Source of the DNA: Lysobacteraceae bacterium PS02340
GTDB lineage: Bacteria; Pseudomonadota; Gammaproteobacteria; Xanthomonadales; Xanthomonadaceae
Direction: 5' to 3'
NCBI GenBank assembly: GCA_029959605.1
Contig: JASCOC010000004.1
Span: forward strand, 143,269-207,268
DNA: 64,000 nucleotides
Below are positions 37,025-45,956 of this stretch, piece after piece. The notes under the pieces were generated by a model. It had not been told where the DNA came from and did no database searches. It was given only the letters and a program-made list of their open reading frames with translations. Made by a program: the position numbers and the translations under genes. Every line of letters begins with the position of its first letter. Position 1 is the stretch's first letter.

Positions 37025-38401
37025 ATGACGTTTGAAGACCTCGGGCTGTCGCCCGCGCTGCTGCGCGCGCTCGCCGAAAACGACTACACCACGCCCACGC
37101 CGATCCAGGCGCAGGCCATTCCGCTGATCCTCGGCGGCAACGACGTCCTGGGCGGCGCCCAGACCGGTACCGGCAAGACCGCCGCGTTCGGCCTGCCGCT
37201 GCTGCAGCGTCTCGCCAAGGAGACGCCGCCCAAGGGGCCGCGCAAGCCGCGCGCGCTGATCCTGGTGCCGACCCGCGAACTCGCGGTGCAGGTCGCCGAC
37301 AACCTCAAGACCTACGGCCGCCACCTGCGTCTGAACGTCACGACGATCTTCGGTGGCGCCGGCATGCAGCCGCAGATCGACAACCTGCGCCGCGGCGTGG
37401 ACGTGCTGATCGCGTGCCCGGGTCGTCTGCTCGACCACATGGACAGCGGCCACGCCAAGCTCGACGCCGTCGAGGTGCTGGTGCTGGACGAAGCCGACCG
37501 CATGCTCGACATGGGCTTCCTGCCGCAGATGAAGCGCATCATGAACCGCGTGCCGAAGCAGCGTCAGACGCTGCTGTTCTCGGCCACGTTCGAGCCGCGC
37601 ATCAAGGCGATGGCGCTGGAGTTCATGCGCGATCCGCAGCAGGTGCAGGTGGCGCAGAACAGCACGATCGCCGACACCATCGCGCACCGCGCGCACCCGG
37701 TCGACAACAGCCGCAAGCGCGATCTGCTGGTCGACCTGCTGTCCAAGCGCCACACCGACCAGGTGCTGGTGTTCGGCAAGACCAAGCACGGCTGCAACCG
37801 TCTGGCCGAACAGCTGGCCGAGTCCGGTCTGCCGGCGGTCGCGATCCACGGCAACAAGAGCCAGGCGCAGCGCCAGAAGGCACTGGACATGTTCAAGTCC
37901 GGCCGCGCCCGCATCCTGGTGGCCACCGACGTCGCCGCGCGCGGTCTCGATATTCCGAATCTGCCGCTGGTGATCAACCACGATCTGCCGATGGTCGCCG
38001 AGGACTACGTGCACCGCATCGGCCGCACCGGTCGCAACGGTTCGACGGGTGAGGCGCTGTCGCTGGTGTCGCCGGAAGAGGGCGGTCTGCTGCGCCAGAT
38101 CCAGCGCATGCTCAAGGCCGAGATCGACCTGACCGCCGTGCCCGGCTTCGAGCCGAGCCAGCCGGTGCGTCTCGACACGCCGATCCCGAAGAACGGTGGC
38201 GGTCAGCGTCGCCAGCCGGCCGGTGGCCGTCCGGGCGCACGCATGGGCGAGCAGAAGCCGGGTGGCGAGCGCGCACCGCGCAAGCCGGGCAACCGCGGCC
38301 ACGGCAAGCCGGCGGACCGCAGCGCACACGCGCATGCGGGCCCGAAGCAGCACCGTCCGGGTGCCGGCCGTCCGCAGGAACGCCGCGACAGCCGCGCGTG
38401 A
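37025..38401 (+). CDS. rhlE: DEAD-box ATP-dependent RNA helicase, RhlE-like
   Basis: 458 residues from ATG 37025, with AAGGAG seven bases upstream. All helicase motifs are present: Q motif (TTPTPIQAQAIP), AQTGTGKT, PTRELAVQV, LDEADRMLDMGF, SAT, VATDVAARGLDIP and HRIGRTGR. The C-terminal 90 residues are a basic Gly/Arg/Pro/His-rich tail, as in RhlE and RhlB-like proteins, likely for RNA binding. Expected roles are ribosome assembly and mRNA decay, especially in the cold. Ends with a strong terminator. The exact paralogue name is less certain than the family. Confidence 0.93.
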   Translation: MTFEDLGLSPALLRALAENDYTTPTPIQAQAIPLILGGNDVLGGAQTGTGKTAAFGLPLLQRLAKETPPKGPRKPRALILVPTRELAVQVADNLKTYGRHLRLNVTTIFGGAGMQPQIDNLRRGVDVLIACPGRLLDHMDSGHAKLDAVEVLVLDEADRMLDMGFLPQMKRIMNRVPKQRQTLLFSATFEPRIKAMALEFMRDPQQVQVAQNSTIADTIAHRAHPVDNSRKRDLLVDLLSKRHTDQVLVFGKTKHGCNRLAEQLAESGLPAVAIHGNKSQAQRQKALDMFKSGRARILVATDVAARGLDIPNLPLVINHDLPMVAEDYVHRIGRTGRNGSTGEALSLVSPEEGGLLRQIQRMLKAEIDLTAVPGFEPSQPVRLDTPIPKNGGGQRRQPAGGRPGARMGEQKPGGERAPRKPGNRGHGKPADRSAHAHAGPKQHRPGAGRPQERRDSRA

Positions 38402-38456
38402 TGCAGGGCGCGGCGCGGGCCTGACGGTCCGGGGCGTGTTCGATCCGCGTTGATGG

Positions 38457-38483
38457 AAAAGGCCGCCTTCGGGCGGCCTTTTT
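38457..38483 (+). terminator. Rho-independent terminator after helicase
   Basis: 7-bp stem GGCCGCC/GGCGGCC with a TTCG loop, flanked by AAAA and followed by five T, 56 bases after the stop. Confidence 0.92.
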
Positions 38484-38569
38484 CTGTTCCGGCGCTGGCG
38501 CAACGCTGATGTCGGGTTACATCGCCGCTGACTCTTCAGGCCCCGGATGTATCAGATGCTGCATGACCA

Positions 38570-38810
38570 AAGCCCTCCCCCGCATGCGGGGGAGGGTTGG
38601 GTGGGGGCAACCCCTCAGGCGACGGCGCCCTTGATGCGCGCGCTGCTGGCGTCCGCGCGTCCGCTTTGAGCGCTCCGAGCTTGGCGCCCATTGGAACCGT
38701 GCGTCGCGACGTTTGGCCGCGCGGGTCGTTTGATCTCCGCCCTGACACTTCGCCCCCACCCAACCCTCCACCCGTGAGGGGCGCATTGCCCCGCGCACGG
38801 GGGAGGGCTT
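38570..38810. repeat. MITE-like element, 241 bases, with terminal inverted repeats
   Basis: The left end AAGCCCTCCCCCG (38570) and right end CGGGGGAGGGCTT (38810) are inverted, and GGAGGGTTGGGTGGGGGC on the left faces GCCCCCACCCAACCCTCC on the right. The centre is not palindromic and codes for nothing credible. It lies between the terminators of the helicase and the NlpC/P60 gene, in a 479-base gap with no other content. Confidence 0.75.
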
Positions 38811-38836
38811 CGGCGTGCAAGCTGCAGCCACAACGC

Positions 38837-38860
38837 AAAAGGCCGCCTTTCGGCGGCCTT
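38837..38860 (-). terminator. Rho-independent terminator after NlpC/P60 gene
   Basis: On the minus strand a 9-bp stem AAGGCCGCC/GGCGGCCTT with a GAAA loop and a T-rich end, 20 bases past the stop. Confidence 0.8.
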
Positions 38861-38880
38861 CTCGCATCGGGCGACAGCCC

Positions 38881-39528
38881 TCAGACGCCGGCGACGCGGC
38901 GTGCGGACTTGAAGCGGGTAGCCCAGTAGCCCGAGTCCAGCTCGGAGACCATCACGTCCTTGCCGCTGCGCGGAGCGTGCACGAAGCGGCCGTCGCCCAG
39001 ATAGATACCGACGTGGTCGATGCGGTTGCCGCGGCGGCCGAAGAACACCAGATCGCCGGCGGTCAGGGCGGTGCGCTCGACGCGCTCGCCGTTCTGCGCC
39101 ATGTCGCGGGAGACGCGCGGCAGGTCGATGCCCAGCGCGGTGCGGAACACATAACCCACCAGACCGCTGCAGTCGAAGCCGCTGTCCGGGCTGGAGCCGC
39201 CCCAGCGGTACGGGGTGCCGATGAAGCTCAGGGCGCGCTTGAGCAGGCCCTCGACGCGGCCGTCGGCCTGGACCGGCTTGTCGACGTCCATCGCGATCAG
39301 CTGGTTGATGTCGCTGGCCAACAGCATTTCGGGCTGGGCGAGCTGCGCGGTGGGCGTGGTGAGCGCGCGGGCGACCGAGGTGGTCGCTTCGATCTGGTCG
39401 GCGGAGTCGCCGGCGAGGCCGGGGCCTGCGAAAACGGGTGCTGCGGAGAAGGCGAGGACACTTGCGACGAGGGCAGTGCGAAGGCGGCTGTGGCGTTTGG
39501 CGCGAGCGCCTGGCGTTGCGTCTGTCAT
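38881..39528 (-). CDS. NlpC/P60 (C40) cell-wall peptidase, exported
   Basis: 215 residues from ATG 39528 (a GTG six bases earlier is possible). Signal peptide ALVASVLAFSAAPVFAG, then a linker and a C-terminal NlpC/P60 domain with the catalytic Cys in FDCSGLVGYVF, YRWGGSSP before it, and the His in DHVGIYLGDGRFVHAP. These enzymes cut D-Glu-to-diamino-acid bonds of peptidoglycan stem peptides. A paralogue lies 360 bases upstream on the same strand; the gap is unusually AT-rich around 39590-39650 and probably holds its promoter. Confidence 0.92.
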   Translation of the reverse strand: MTDATPGARAKRHSRLRTALVASVLAFSAAPVFAGPGLAGDSADQIEATTSVARALTTPTAQLAQPEMLLASDINQLIAMDVDKPVQADGRVEGLLKRALSFIGTPYRWGGSSPDSGFDCSGLVGYVFRTALGIDLPRVSRDMAQNGERVERTALTAGDLVFFGRRGNRIDHVGIYLGDGRFVHAPRSGKDVMVSELDSGYWATRFKSARRVAGV

Positions 39529-39888
39529 CGTCACGTGGGTTTCACATTGTCGCGGACCAGCGGGGGAAGCTACCGGACGGGAATGTGAAAGTTGTTAAAC
39601 AAAAATTAATGAATGCGTACAAGTCCTCGTTTTTGAACAGAAATCGGTGAAGAGCATGTGGAGAAATCGTGTCGCGCTTCAGTCCCGAGGCATGGACGAT
39701 CGGCGTTGCAGCCACGCTGTGAAAAGGTGAATGCGGGTCTGGATGAACGAGGTACCGACAGATTGCAGGGCGGCGTCAAAGACGAACGAATCTGCGTGTC
39801 ATCGATCCGATTCGAGCGCACCGACTGCCCGGTGCATCGGGCGACGCCTTCGCGACACCCGTGGCTCGCGCCCCGACGGATGCATTCT

Positions 39889-40458
39889 CTAGTGAAGCAC
39901 GCGCTTGGACCCGGAGTAGTTCCGCACCCAATAGCTGCCGTCCAGATGGTCCAGACGCACGGTGCCGCCAGTACTCGGGGCGTGCACGAAGCGGCCTTCG
40001 CCGACATAGATGCCGACGTGGGTCACGCTGCCGCCGCTGCCGAAGAACACCAGATCCCCGGTGGCGAGGCGGCTGGGCTCGATCTTCGGACCCTGGTAGG
40101 CGAACAGCTCGCGGGAGGTGCGCGGCAGGCGCAGGTCGAGCATGTCGCGGAAGACGTAGTTCACCAGGCCGCTGCAGTCGAAGCCGCCCTCGGGCGTATT
40201 GCCGCCGTAGCGGTAGGGCGTGCCGACGAGGCTGATCGCCCGCATCAGCACCGCATTCGCCGCCGCCGGGTCGGCCGGGGCGACCGGTGTCAAGGTGCGG
40301 GTGGCGGCCTGCGGCTTCGCAGCGGGCGGGGTGGGGCGCACGTCGTCGCGTCCGCAGGCGGCCAGCGCGAGCGTCCCCACGAGCAGCGGAACCAGCCAGC
40401 GGCGCGCGGCGGTTGGCGCCGGCGTGCCGGAGTCCGGATAATGTGGGGTTGCTCGCAT
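39889..40458 (-). CDS. NlpC/P60 (C40) cell-wall peptidase, lipoprotein
   Basis: About 189 residues if started at ATG 40458, which gives a lipoprotein signal (WLVPLLVGTLALAAC); in-frame starts up to 40548 exist and would lengthen the N-region. Domain motifs: YRYGGNTPEGG, catalytic Cys in FDCSGLVNYVF and His in THVGIYVGEGRFVHAP. The domain is close to that of the neighbour at 38881 but this copy has a lipid anchor. It is divergent from slyD with about 90 bases between them. Confidence 0.88.
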   Translation of the reverse strand: MRATPHYPDSGTPAPTAARRWLVPLLVGTLALAACGRDDVRPTPPAAKPQAATRTLTPVAPADPAAANAVLMRAISLVGTPYRYGGNTPEGGFDCSGLVNYVFRDMLDLRLPRTSRELFAYQGPKIEPSRLATGDLVFFGSGGSVTHVGIYVGEGRFVHAPSTGGTVRLDHLDGSYWVRNYSGSKRVLH

Positions 40459-40547
40459 GGGGCGCCCGGTCGATTGCATCGCGGCATCCTGCCCCAGCCA
40501 CACCTCCTCCTCAAGCGGCGCTGCCGCGTTATCCGGATAATCCAGCA

Positions 40548-41027
40548 ATGAAGATCGAGAAAGACCGCGTCGTCCGTTTCCATTACAGCGTCGCCGAAGC
40601 CGGCCAGGAGCCGGTGGAGACCTCGCGCGACCGCGAGCCGCTGGCCATCCTGTTCGGCCACGGCAACATCATCCCGGGTCTGGAGAAGGCGATGGACGGC
40701 CGCGAAGCCGGCGAGACCTTCAAGGCCGACGTGACCGCGGCCGACGCCTACGGCGAGCGTCGCGACGGCATGAGCCAGCGCGTGCCCAAGAAGCACTTCG
40801 GCGACCAGAAGCTCGCCCCGGGCATGCAGGTCGTGCTGAACACCAGCTTCGGCCCGCGCGCGGTGACGATCGAGAAGATCGGCATGAGCGTGGTCGACGT
40901 GGACCTCAACCACCCGATGGCCGGCAAGGATCTGCAGTTCGACATCGAAATCGTCGACGTGCGCGAAGCTTCGGCCGAAGAAGTCGAGCACGGCCACGTG
41001 CACGGCGACGGCGGTCACCAGCACTGA
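40548..41027 (+). CDS. slyD: FKBP-type peptidyl-prolyl isomerase SlyD
   Basis: 159 residues. FKBP core (VRFHYSVAEAGQEPVETS, LFGHGNIIPGLEKAMDGREAGE) interrupted by the insert-in-flap chaperone region (KKHFGDQKLAPGMQVVL), then DLNHPMAGKDLQFDIEIVDV. A short His-rich tail (EHGHVHGDGGHQH) replaces the long metal-binding tail of E. coli SlyD. Roles: proline isomerisation and nickel-linked chaperone activity. Confidence 0.93.
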   Translation: MKIEKDRVVRFHYSVAEAGQEPVETSRDREPLAILFGHGNIIPGLEKAMDGREAGETFKADVTAADAYGERRDGMSQRVPKKHFGDQKLAPGMQVVLNTSFGPRAVTIEKIGMSVVDVDLNHPMAGKDLQFDIEIVDVREASAEEVEHGHVHGDGGHQH

Positions 41028-41087
41028 GATCGGGCGCAGCCGCCGGCAGTGACGCTGGCGGCGCTTTGACATCGCGAGGACCGCAGG

Positions 41088-42323
41088 ATGCACACGCAGG
41101 CCGCGCTCGGACCGGTCCCCACCGGTCAGCGTCTCGAGGTGATGGACGTGCTGCGCGGCATCGCGCTGCTCGGCGTGTTCGTGATGAACATCGAATGGTT
41201 CAACCGGCCGATGCAGCAGATGGGGTCGGGTATTCCGGTCGATGCGACCGGGCTCGACCATGCGGTCGCGTGGGTCGTGCACGTGTTCGTGGCCGGCAAG
41301 TTCTGGACGATGTTCTCGCTGCTGTTCGGCATGGGCTTCGTGCTGATGAGCGGGCGCATCGCCGCCGCCGGGCTGTCGGTGGAGCGCGTCTATCTGCGCC
41401 GGATGGCGGCGCTGTTTCTGTTCGGCGTCGCGCACATCGTGCTGCTGTGGCCAGGCGACATCCTGCATACCTATGCGATCGCCGGCGCGATCCTGATGGC
41501 GATGCGTGCGGTCGCGCCGAAATGGCAGCTGGTGACCGGCCTGCTGCTGTACGCCGGCATCGCGGCCTTCTATCTGTTGTTCGCAGCGGTGATGTTCGTG
41601 CTGCCCGAATCCGCGCTGGCCGAGATGTCCGCGCCGATCGCGGCCAGCGCCGAGCGCGCGGCGAGTATCTATCCCGATGGCGGCTTCGGCGCGGTGCTCG
41701 TGCAGCGCGTCAGCGATTACGCGCAGATCGGCCTGATGGGCCAGACGATGATGGTGCCGATGGTGCTGGGCGTATTCCTCGTCGGCAGCTGGCTGATGTC
41801 CGGCGGCTGGCTGCAGGCGCCGGCCGCGCAGCGCCGGTTCTGGTGGCGTCTGCTGGCGATCACGTTGCCGACGGGTCTGGTGTTCACCGCGCTCGCGGTC
41901 TCCGTCGGCACGACGTTCTCGCTCGGTGCGATGGATGCGCGCGGCATTCTGGCGCAGGGGGTGATGCTGTGCGGTGCGCTGCCGATGTCGCTGGCCTATG
42001 TCGCGCTGATCGTGCTCGCGTGGAGCAGCGGTGCGGGCGCGCGCGTACTCGGCGTGTTCGCGCCGGTCGGGCGCATGGCGCTGACGCACTATCTCGCGCA
42101 GTCGCTGATCTGCTCGCTGCTGTTCTACGGCTACGGCTTCGGCCTGTTCGGCGATCTGGGCCGCGCGGCGCAGACGGGGATCGTGCTGGGCGTGTTCGCG
42201 CTGCAGATCGGGATCAGCCATGCGTGGCTGTCGCATCACCGCTATGGACCGATGGAATGGACCTGGCGCTGGCTGACCTATGGACGCCGTCCGGGTTGGC
42301 GGCGCATCCCCGCGCTGCCGTGA
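41088..42323 (+). CDS. DUF418 family membrane protein
   Basis: 411 residues with about ten membrane helices. Typical DUF418 blocks: RLEVMDVLRGIALLGVFVMNI at the start, FWTMFSLLFGMGF, and the C-terminal GRMALTHYLAQSLICSLLFYGYGFGLFG. The family is widespread, resembles membrane acyltransferases in its opening motif, and has no proven function. It is 60 bases downstream of slyD and 154 bases upstream of the next operon. Confidence 0.85.
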   Translation: MHTQAALGPVPTGQRLEVMDVLRGIALLGVFVMNIEWFNRPMQQMGSGIPVDATGLDHAVAWVVHVFVAGKFWTMFSLLFGMGFVLMSGRIAAAGLSVERVYLRRMAALFLFGVAHIVLLWPGDILHTYAIAGAILMAMRAVAPKWQLVTGLLLYAGIAAFYLLFAAVMFVLPESALAEMSAPIAASAERAASIYPDGGFGAVLVQRVSDYAQIGLMGQTMMVPMVLGVFLVGSWLMSGGWLQAPAAQRRFWWRLLAITLPTGLVFTALAVSVGTTFSLGAMDARGILAQGVMLCGALPMSLAYVALIVLAWSSGAGARVLGVFAPVGRMALTHYLAQSLICSLLFYGYGFGLFGDLGRAAQTGIVLGVFALQIGISHAWLSHHRYGPMEWTWRWLTYGRRPGWRRIPALP

Positions 42324-42344
42324 GAATCTGTCCAATATCCTGCT

Positions 42345-42440
42345 GCGCTTGTCGGAAGGCGCGCGTGCGGTGCCCGCAGTGCTCACGTACCCAGCGTACG
42401 CTGCGCCTCCTGCGATGCGCCACGCGCCATCCGGCTGCGC
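42345..42440. repeat. Possible dispersed repeat in the gap before the oxidoreductase operon
   Basis: The gap contains AGTGCTCACGTACCCAGCGTACGCTGCGCC, split here as a CGTAC...GTACG inverted motif inside a GC-rich block that looks like intergenic repeats seen in xanthomonads. No second copy is in the window, so this is weak. Confidence 0.25.
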
Positions 42441-42477
42441 TCGCGACGGATCCTGAACAGATTCAGAGGGCGCCGGC

Positions 42478-43725
42478 TTGAAAGCGCGGGACGACGTGCT
42501 GATCGTCGGCGGCGGGGTCATCGGCCTCGCCAGCGGCATCGCGCTGCTGCAGGCCGGCCGCGGCGTGCGTGTGCTCGAGGCCGGCACTGCGGGCTGCGGC
42601 AGTTCGCACGGCAACTGCGGCACGATCACCCCGAGCCACGCTGCGCCACTGGCCGCGCCCGGCACGGTGGCCAAGGCGCTGCGCTGGATGCTGATGCCCG
42701 ACGCGCCGTTCCGGGTGAGCCCGCGCGTCGACCCGGCGCTGTGGCGCTGGATGATCGGCTTCGCGCGCCACTGCAACCGGCCCGACTGGCTGCACGCGAT
42801 GCGCGCGCGTTCGACGATTCTCGAAGCCTCGCGCGCGGCGTTTCCGGCGTGGCTGGAGACGCTGGACATCGACTGCGAGTTCGAGGCCTCCGGCGTCGAT
42901 TACATCTACCGCGACTGCGCCGATTTCGACGCGTTCGAGGACGAGGCCACGCAATTGCGCGCGCTGGGCGTCGCGGTCGAGCGCATCGACGGCGCCGACT
43001 ATCTGCGTCAGGAGCCTGCATTGCGCGAAGGCGTGGTCGGCGCGATCCGCTTTCCCGGCGATGCGCGTCTGCGTCCCGATCGCTACGTCGCAGGTCTCGC
43101 ACGTGCGTTCCGCGCGCTGGGCGGCGAACTGGTCGAGCACTGCGAGGTGCGTTCGATCGAGGAGACCGGCGATGGCGTGCGCGTGGACACCCGCCAGGGT
43201 GTGTTCGCGGGGCGCGATCTGCTGCTCGCGACCGGCGCCTGGTCGCCGCTGCTCGCGAAGTCGCTGCGATTGCGCGTGCCGGTGCAGCCGGGCAAGGGCT
43301 ACTCGATCACGTACTCGCGTCCTTCGATCGTGCCGCGCACGCCGATGGTGCTGCACGAACGCAGCGTCTGCGTGACCGTGTGGGACAGTGGGTTCCGGCT
43401 CGGCAGCACGATGGAGTTCTCCGGCTACGACCGCTCGCTCAACCGCGTGCGCCTCGATGCGCTGGAGCGCGCGGCGCGCGAATACCTGTACGAACCGGTC
43501 GGTCCGGTGCGCGAGGAAGAGTGGTACGGCTGGCGCCCCGTGAGCGTGGACGACGTGCCGATCCTCGGCCTCGCACCCGGTCATCGTCACCTCTGGCTCG
43601 CGACCGGGCATGGCATGCTCGGGGTCAGCATGAGCGTGGCGACCGGACACCTGATGAGCGACCTGATCTGCGGGCTACCGCCGCGCTTCGACCCTGCGCC
43701 CTACGCGCCGGCGCGGTTCGCATGA
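42478..43725 (+). CDS. FAD-dependent D-amino-acid dehydrogenase-like oxidoreductase
   Basis: 415 residues starting at TTG 42478, which has an AGAGGG site seven to eight bases upstream; no ATG fits. FAD-binding Rossmann motif DVLIVGGGVIGLASGIALLQAG at residues 6-27, GSSHGNCGTITPSHAAPLA loop and the DadA-like ending GWRPVSVDDVPILG...ATGHGMLGVSMSVATGHLMSDL. Relatives oxidise D-amino acids or hydroxyproline isomers and feed electrons to the respiratory chain. Overlaps the next gene by four bases (ATGA). Substrate is unknown. Confidence 0.88.
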   Translation: MKARDDVLIVGGGVIGLASGIALLQAGRGVRVLEAGTAGCGSSHGNCGTITPSHAAPLAAPGTVAKALRWMLMPDAPFRVSPRVDPALWRWMIGFARHCNRPDWLHAMRARSTILEASRAAFPAWLETLDIDCEFEASGVDYIYRDCADFDAFEDEATQLRALGVAVERIDGADYLRQEPALREGVVGAIRFPGDARLRPDRYVAGLARAFRALGGELVEHCEVRSIEETGDGVRVDTRQGVFAGRDLLLATGAWSPLLAKSLRLRVPVQPGKGYSITYSRPSIVPRTPMVLHERSVCVTVWDSGFRLGSTMEFSGYDRSLNRVRLDALERAAREYLYEPVGPVREEEWYGWRPVSVDDVPILGLAPGHRHLWLATGHGMLGVSMSVATGHLMSDLICGLPPRFDPAPYAPARFA

Positions 43726-45110
43726 GCGCTGCGCCACACGACGATTCCGCGCTGCTGCACTTCGACCTCATCGTCATAGGCGGCGGCTCCGGCGGTCTCG
43801 CCGCGGCATTCCGCGCGGCCGAACACGGCCAGCGCGTCGCGGTGCTGGAGCCGCAGCCGCTCGGCGGCACCTGCGTCAACGTCGGCTGCGTGCCGAAGAA
43901 GGCGATGTGGCTCGCCGCCGACCTGCGCCTGCGCATGGGGCAGGCCGCGCGGTTCGGGTTCGATCTGCCGATGGACACGCAGGTCGCGTTCGACTGGCCG
44001 TCGTTCATCACCGATCGCCAGCGCTACATCCACATGATCCACGAGAGTTACCGCACGCGGCTCGATCGCGACGGCATCCTCGTGCTGCCGTCGCGCGGAC
44101 GACTGGTCGGGCGCGACCGGGTCGAATGCGAAGACGGCACCTGCCTCACCGCGCCACACATCGTGCTGGCGGCAGGCTCGCATCCGCAGCGGCCCGACAT
44201 TCCGGGCGCCGCGCTGGGCGCGATTTCCGATGACTTCTTCCGCTGGTGCGAAGCGCCGCCGCGCGTGGCGATCATCGGTGGCGGCTACATCGCCATCGAA
44301 CTCGCGGGCGTGCTGCAGGCGCTCGGCAGCCAGGTCGACGTCTTCGTGCGCGAGCAGCGGCTGTTGCGCCAGGCCGACGCCGAACTCGTCGCGCAGCTGC
44401 AGGAGAACTATTGCCAGCAGGGCATCGATCTGGTGTTCGGCTACGGGCTCAAGGCCCTGCATCGCGACGGCGACGGCCTGCGTCTCGAGGCCGAAGATGG
44501 CACGTCGCGCGGTGGCTACGACGAGGTCATGTTCGCGACCGGTCGCCGTCCCAACACCGCCGATCTCGGACTCGACACCGTCGGCATCACGCCCGACGCC
44601 GCCGGCAACATCCCGGTCGACGCCTGGCAGGCCACGCCCGCGCCGGGCGTGTACGCAGTGGGCGACATCTGCGGCTGCGGGCCGACGTTGACGCCGGTCG
44701 CGATCGCCGCCGCGCGCCGTCTGTGCGATCGCCTGTTCGGCGGCAAGCCGGACGCGAAGCTCGATGCCGACAACGTACCGTCGGTGGTGTTCTCGCATCC
44801 GCCGCTGGCGATGGTCGGACTGACCGAAGCCCAGGCGCGCGCGCAGTACGGCGACGATGTGCACATCTACCGCAGCAATTTCCGCCCGATGCGCGAGGCG
44901 CTGGCCGAATCGAGCCAGCGCAGCCTGTTCAAGTTGGTCTGCACCGGCGACGAGCGTCGCGTGCGCGGCATCCACCTGCTCGGCGATGCGGCCGACGAGA
45001 TCCTGCAGGGCTTCGCGGTCGCCTTGAAGATGGGCGCGACCCTCGACGACCTGCACGACACGATCGCGATCCATCCCACCAGCGCCGAGGAAGTAGTGCT
45101 GATGCGCTGA
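43722..45110 (+). CDS. gor: Glutathione-reductase-like pyridine nucleotide-disulfide oxidoreductase
   Basis: 462 residues from ATG 43722. FAD motif DLIVIGGGSGGLAAAFRAA, redox-active disulfide Cys51-Cys56 in GGTCVNVGCVPKK, NADPH-binding VAIIGGGYIAIELAG, and the dimer-interface catalytic His in IAIHPTSAEEVVLMR. Length and motifs match glutathione reductase; related trypanothione- or mycothione-type enzymes cannot be fully excluded. It overlaps the DadA-like gene upstream and is followed 36 bases later by the amidohydrolase gene. Confidence 0.9.
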   Translation: MSAAPHDDSALLHFDLIVIGGGSGGLAAAFRAAEHGQRVAVLEPQPLGGTCVNVGCVPKKAMWLAADLRLRMGQAARFGFDLPMDTQVAFDWPSFITDRQRYIHMIHESYRTRLDRDGILVLPSRGRLVGRDRVECEDGTCLTAPHIVLAAGSHPQRPDIPGAALGAISDDFFRWCEAPPRVAIIGGGYIAIELAGVLQALGSQVDVFVREQRLLRQADAELVAQLQENYCQQGIDLVFGYGLKALHRDGDGLRLEAEDGTSRGGYDEVMFATGRRPNTADLGLDTVGITPDAAGNIPVDAWQATPAPGVYAVGDICGCGPTLTPVAIAAARRLCDRLFGGKPDAKLDADNVPSVVFSHPPLAMVGLTEAQARAQYGDDVHIYRSNFRPMREALAESSQRSLFKLVCTGDERRVRGIHLLGDAADEILQGFAVALKMGATLDDLHDTIAIHPTSAEEVVLMR

Positions 45111-45146
45111 GCACCGGTGCGACAGGAGCGGGCCTACAATGCGCCG

Positions 45147-45956
45147 ATGCGCACCGACCTCTTCGACCTCCATCGCGGCGACGCGCCGCTGCTGATCAGC
45201 ATCCCGCACAACGGCACGCACGTGCCCGATGCGATCGCCTCGCAATTGACGGACGAGGCACGTCGCGTGCCCGACACCGACTGGCACGTCGCCGATCTCT
45301 ACGCGTTCGCACGCGAACTCGGTGCTTCGATGCTGGTGCCCACGCATTCGCGGTACGTCGTCGACCTCAACCGGTCCGAGGACGACGTCTCGCTGTATCC
45401 CGGCCAGAACACGACCGGTCTGTGCCCGGTGGTGCGTTTCGACGGCGGCCCGGTGTACCTGCCGGATGCAGCGCCGACGCCCGACGAGGTCACCGCGCGC
45501 GTCGACACCTATTGGCGTCCGTACCATGCCGTGCTCGCGGATGAGATCGCGCGGCTACGTGCCGCGCATGGCCGGGTCGTGCTGTGGGAAGCGCATTCAA
45601 TCCGCGGGACCTTGCCGTTCCTGTTCGAAGGTCCGCTGCCTGATCTCAATCTCGGCACCGCCAGCGGCGCGAGCTGCAATCCCGAACTCGAAGCGCGGAT
45701 GACCGCGCGATTGCAGGCGCAGTCGACGTTCGGTTTCGTCGCCAACGGCCGCTTCAAGGGCGGCCACATCACCCGGCACTACGGTCGACCGGAGACCGGC
45801 GTCGAAGCCGTGCAGCTGGAAATCAGCCAGCGCTGCTACATGGACGAGGCGACGTTCGCCTGGGACGCGGCGCGCGCCGGCCGGCTGCAGCCAATTCTGC
45901 GCACGCTGATCGAAGATGCGATCGGCTATGCAACCGGAGGTTCCCGCCGCGCATGA
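45147..45956 (+). CDS. hutG: N-formylglutamate amidohydrolase-like protein
   Basis: 269 residues from ATG 45147. Family blocks: LLISIPHNGTHVPDAIA, RYVVDLNRSEDDVSLYPGQNTTGLCP, LWEAHSIRG, GRFKGGHITRHYGRP and VQLEISQRCYMDE. HutG in pseudomonads cleaves formylglutamate in histidine breakdown, and its length agrees. No other hut gene is nearby, so the substrate here may be another N-acyl glutamate or amino acid. Overlaps the exporter gene by four bases (ATGA). Confidence 0.87.
   Translation: MRTDLFDLHRGDAPLLISIPHNGTHVPDAIASQLTDEARRVPDTDWHVADLYAFARELGASMLVPTHSRYVVDLNRSEDDVSLYPGQNTTGLCPVVRFDGGPVYLPDAAPTPDEVTARVDTYWRPYHAVLADEIARLRAAHGRVVLWEAHSIRGTLPFLFEGPLPDLNLGTASGASCNPELEARMTARLQAQSTFGFVANGRFKGGHITRHYGRPETGVEAVQLEISQRCYMDEATFAWDAARAGRLQPILRTLIEDAIGYATGGSRRA

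Noticed and set aside
41040..41065. GCCGCC/GGCGGC hairpin between slyD and the DUF418 gene as a terminator.
   Set aside because: The stem is short with a long loop and only three T; too weak to list.
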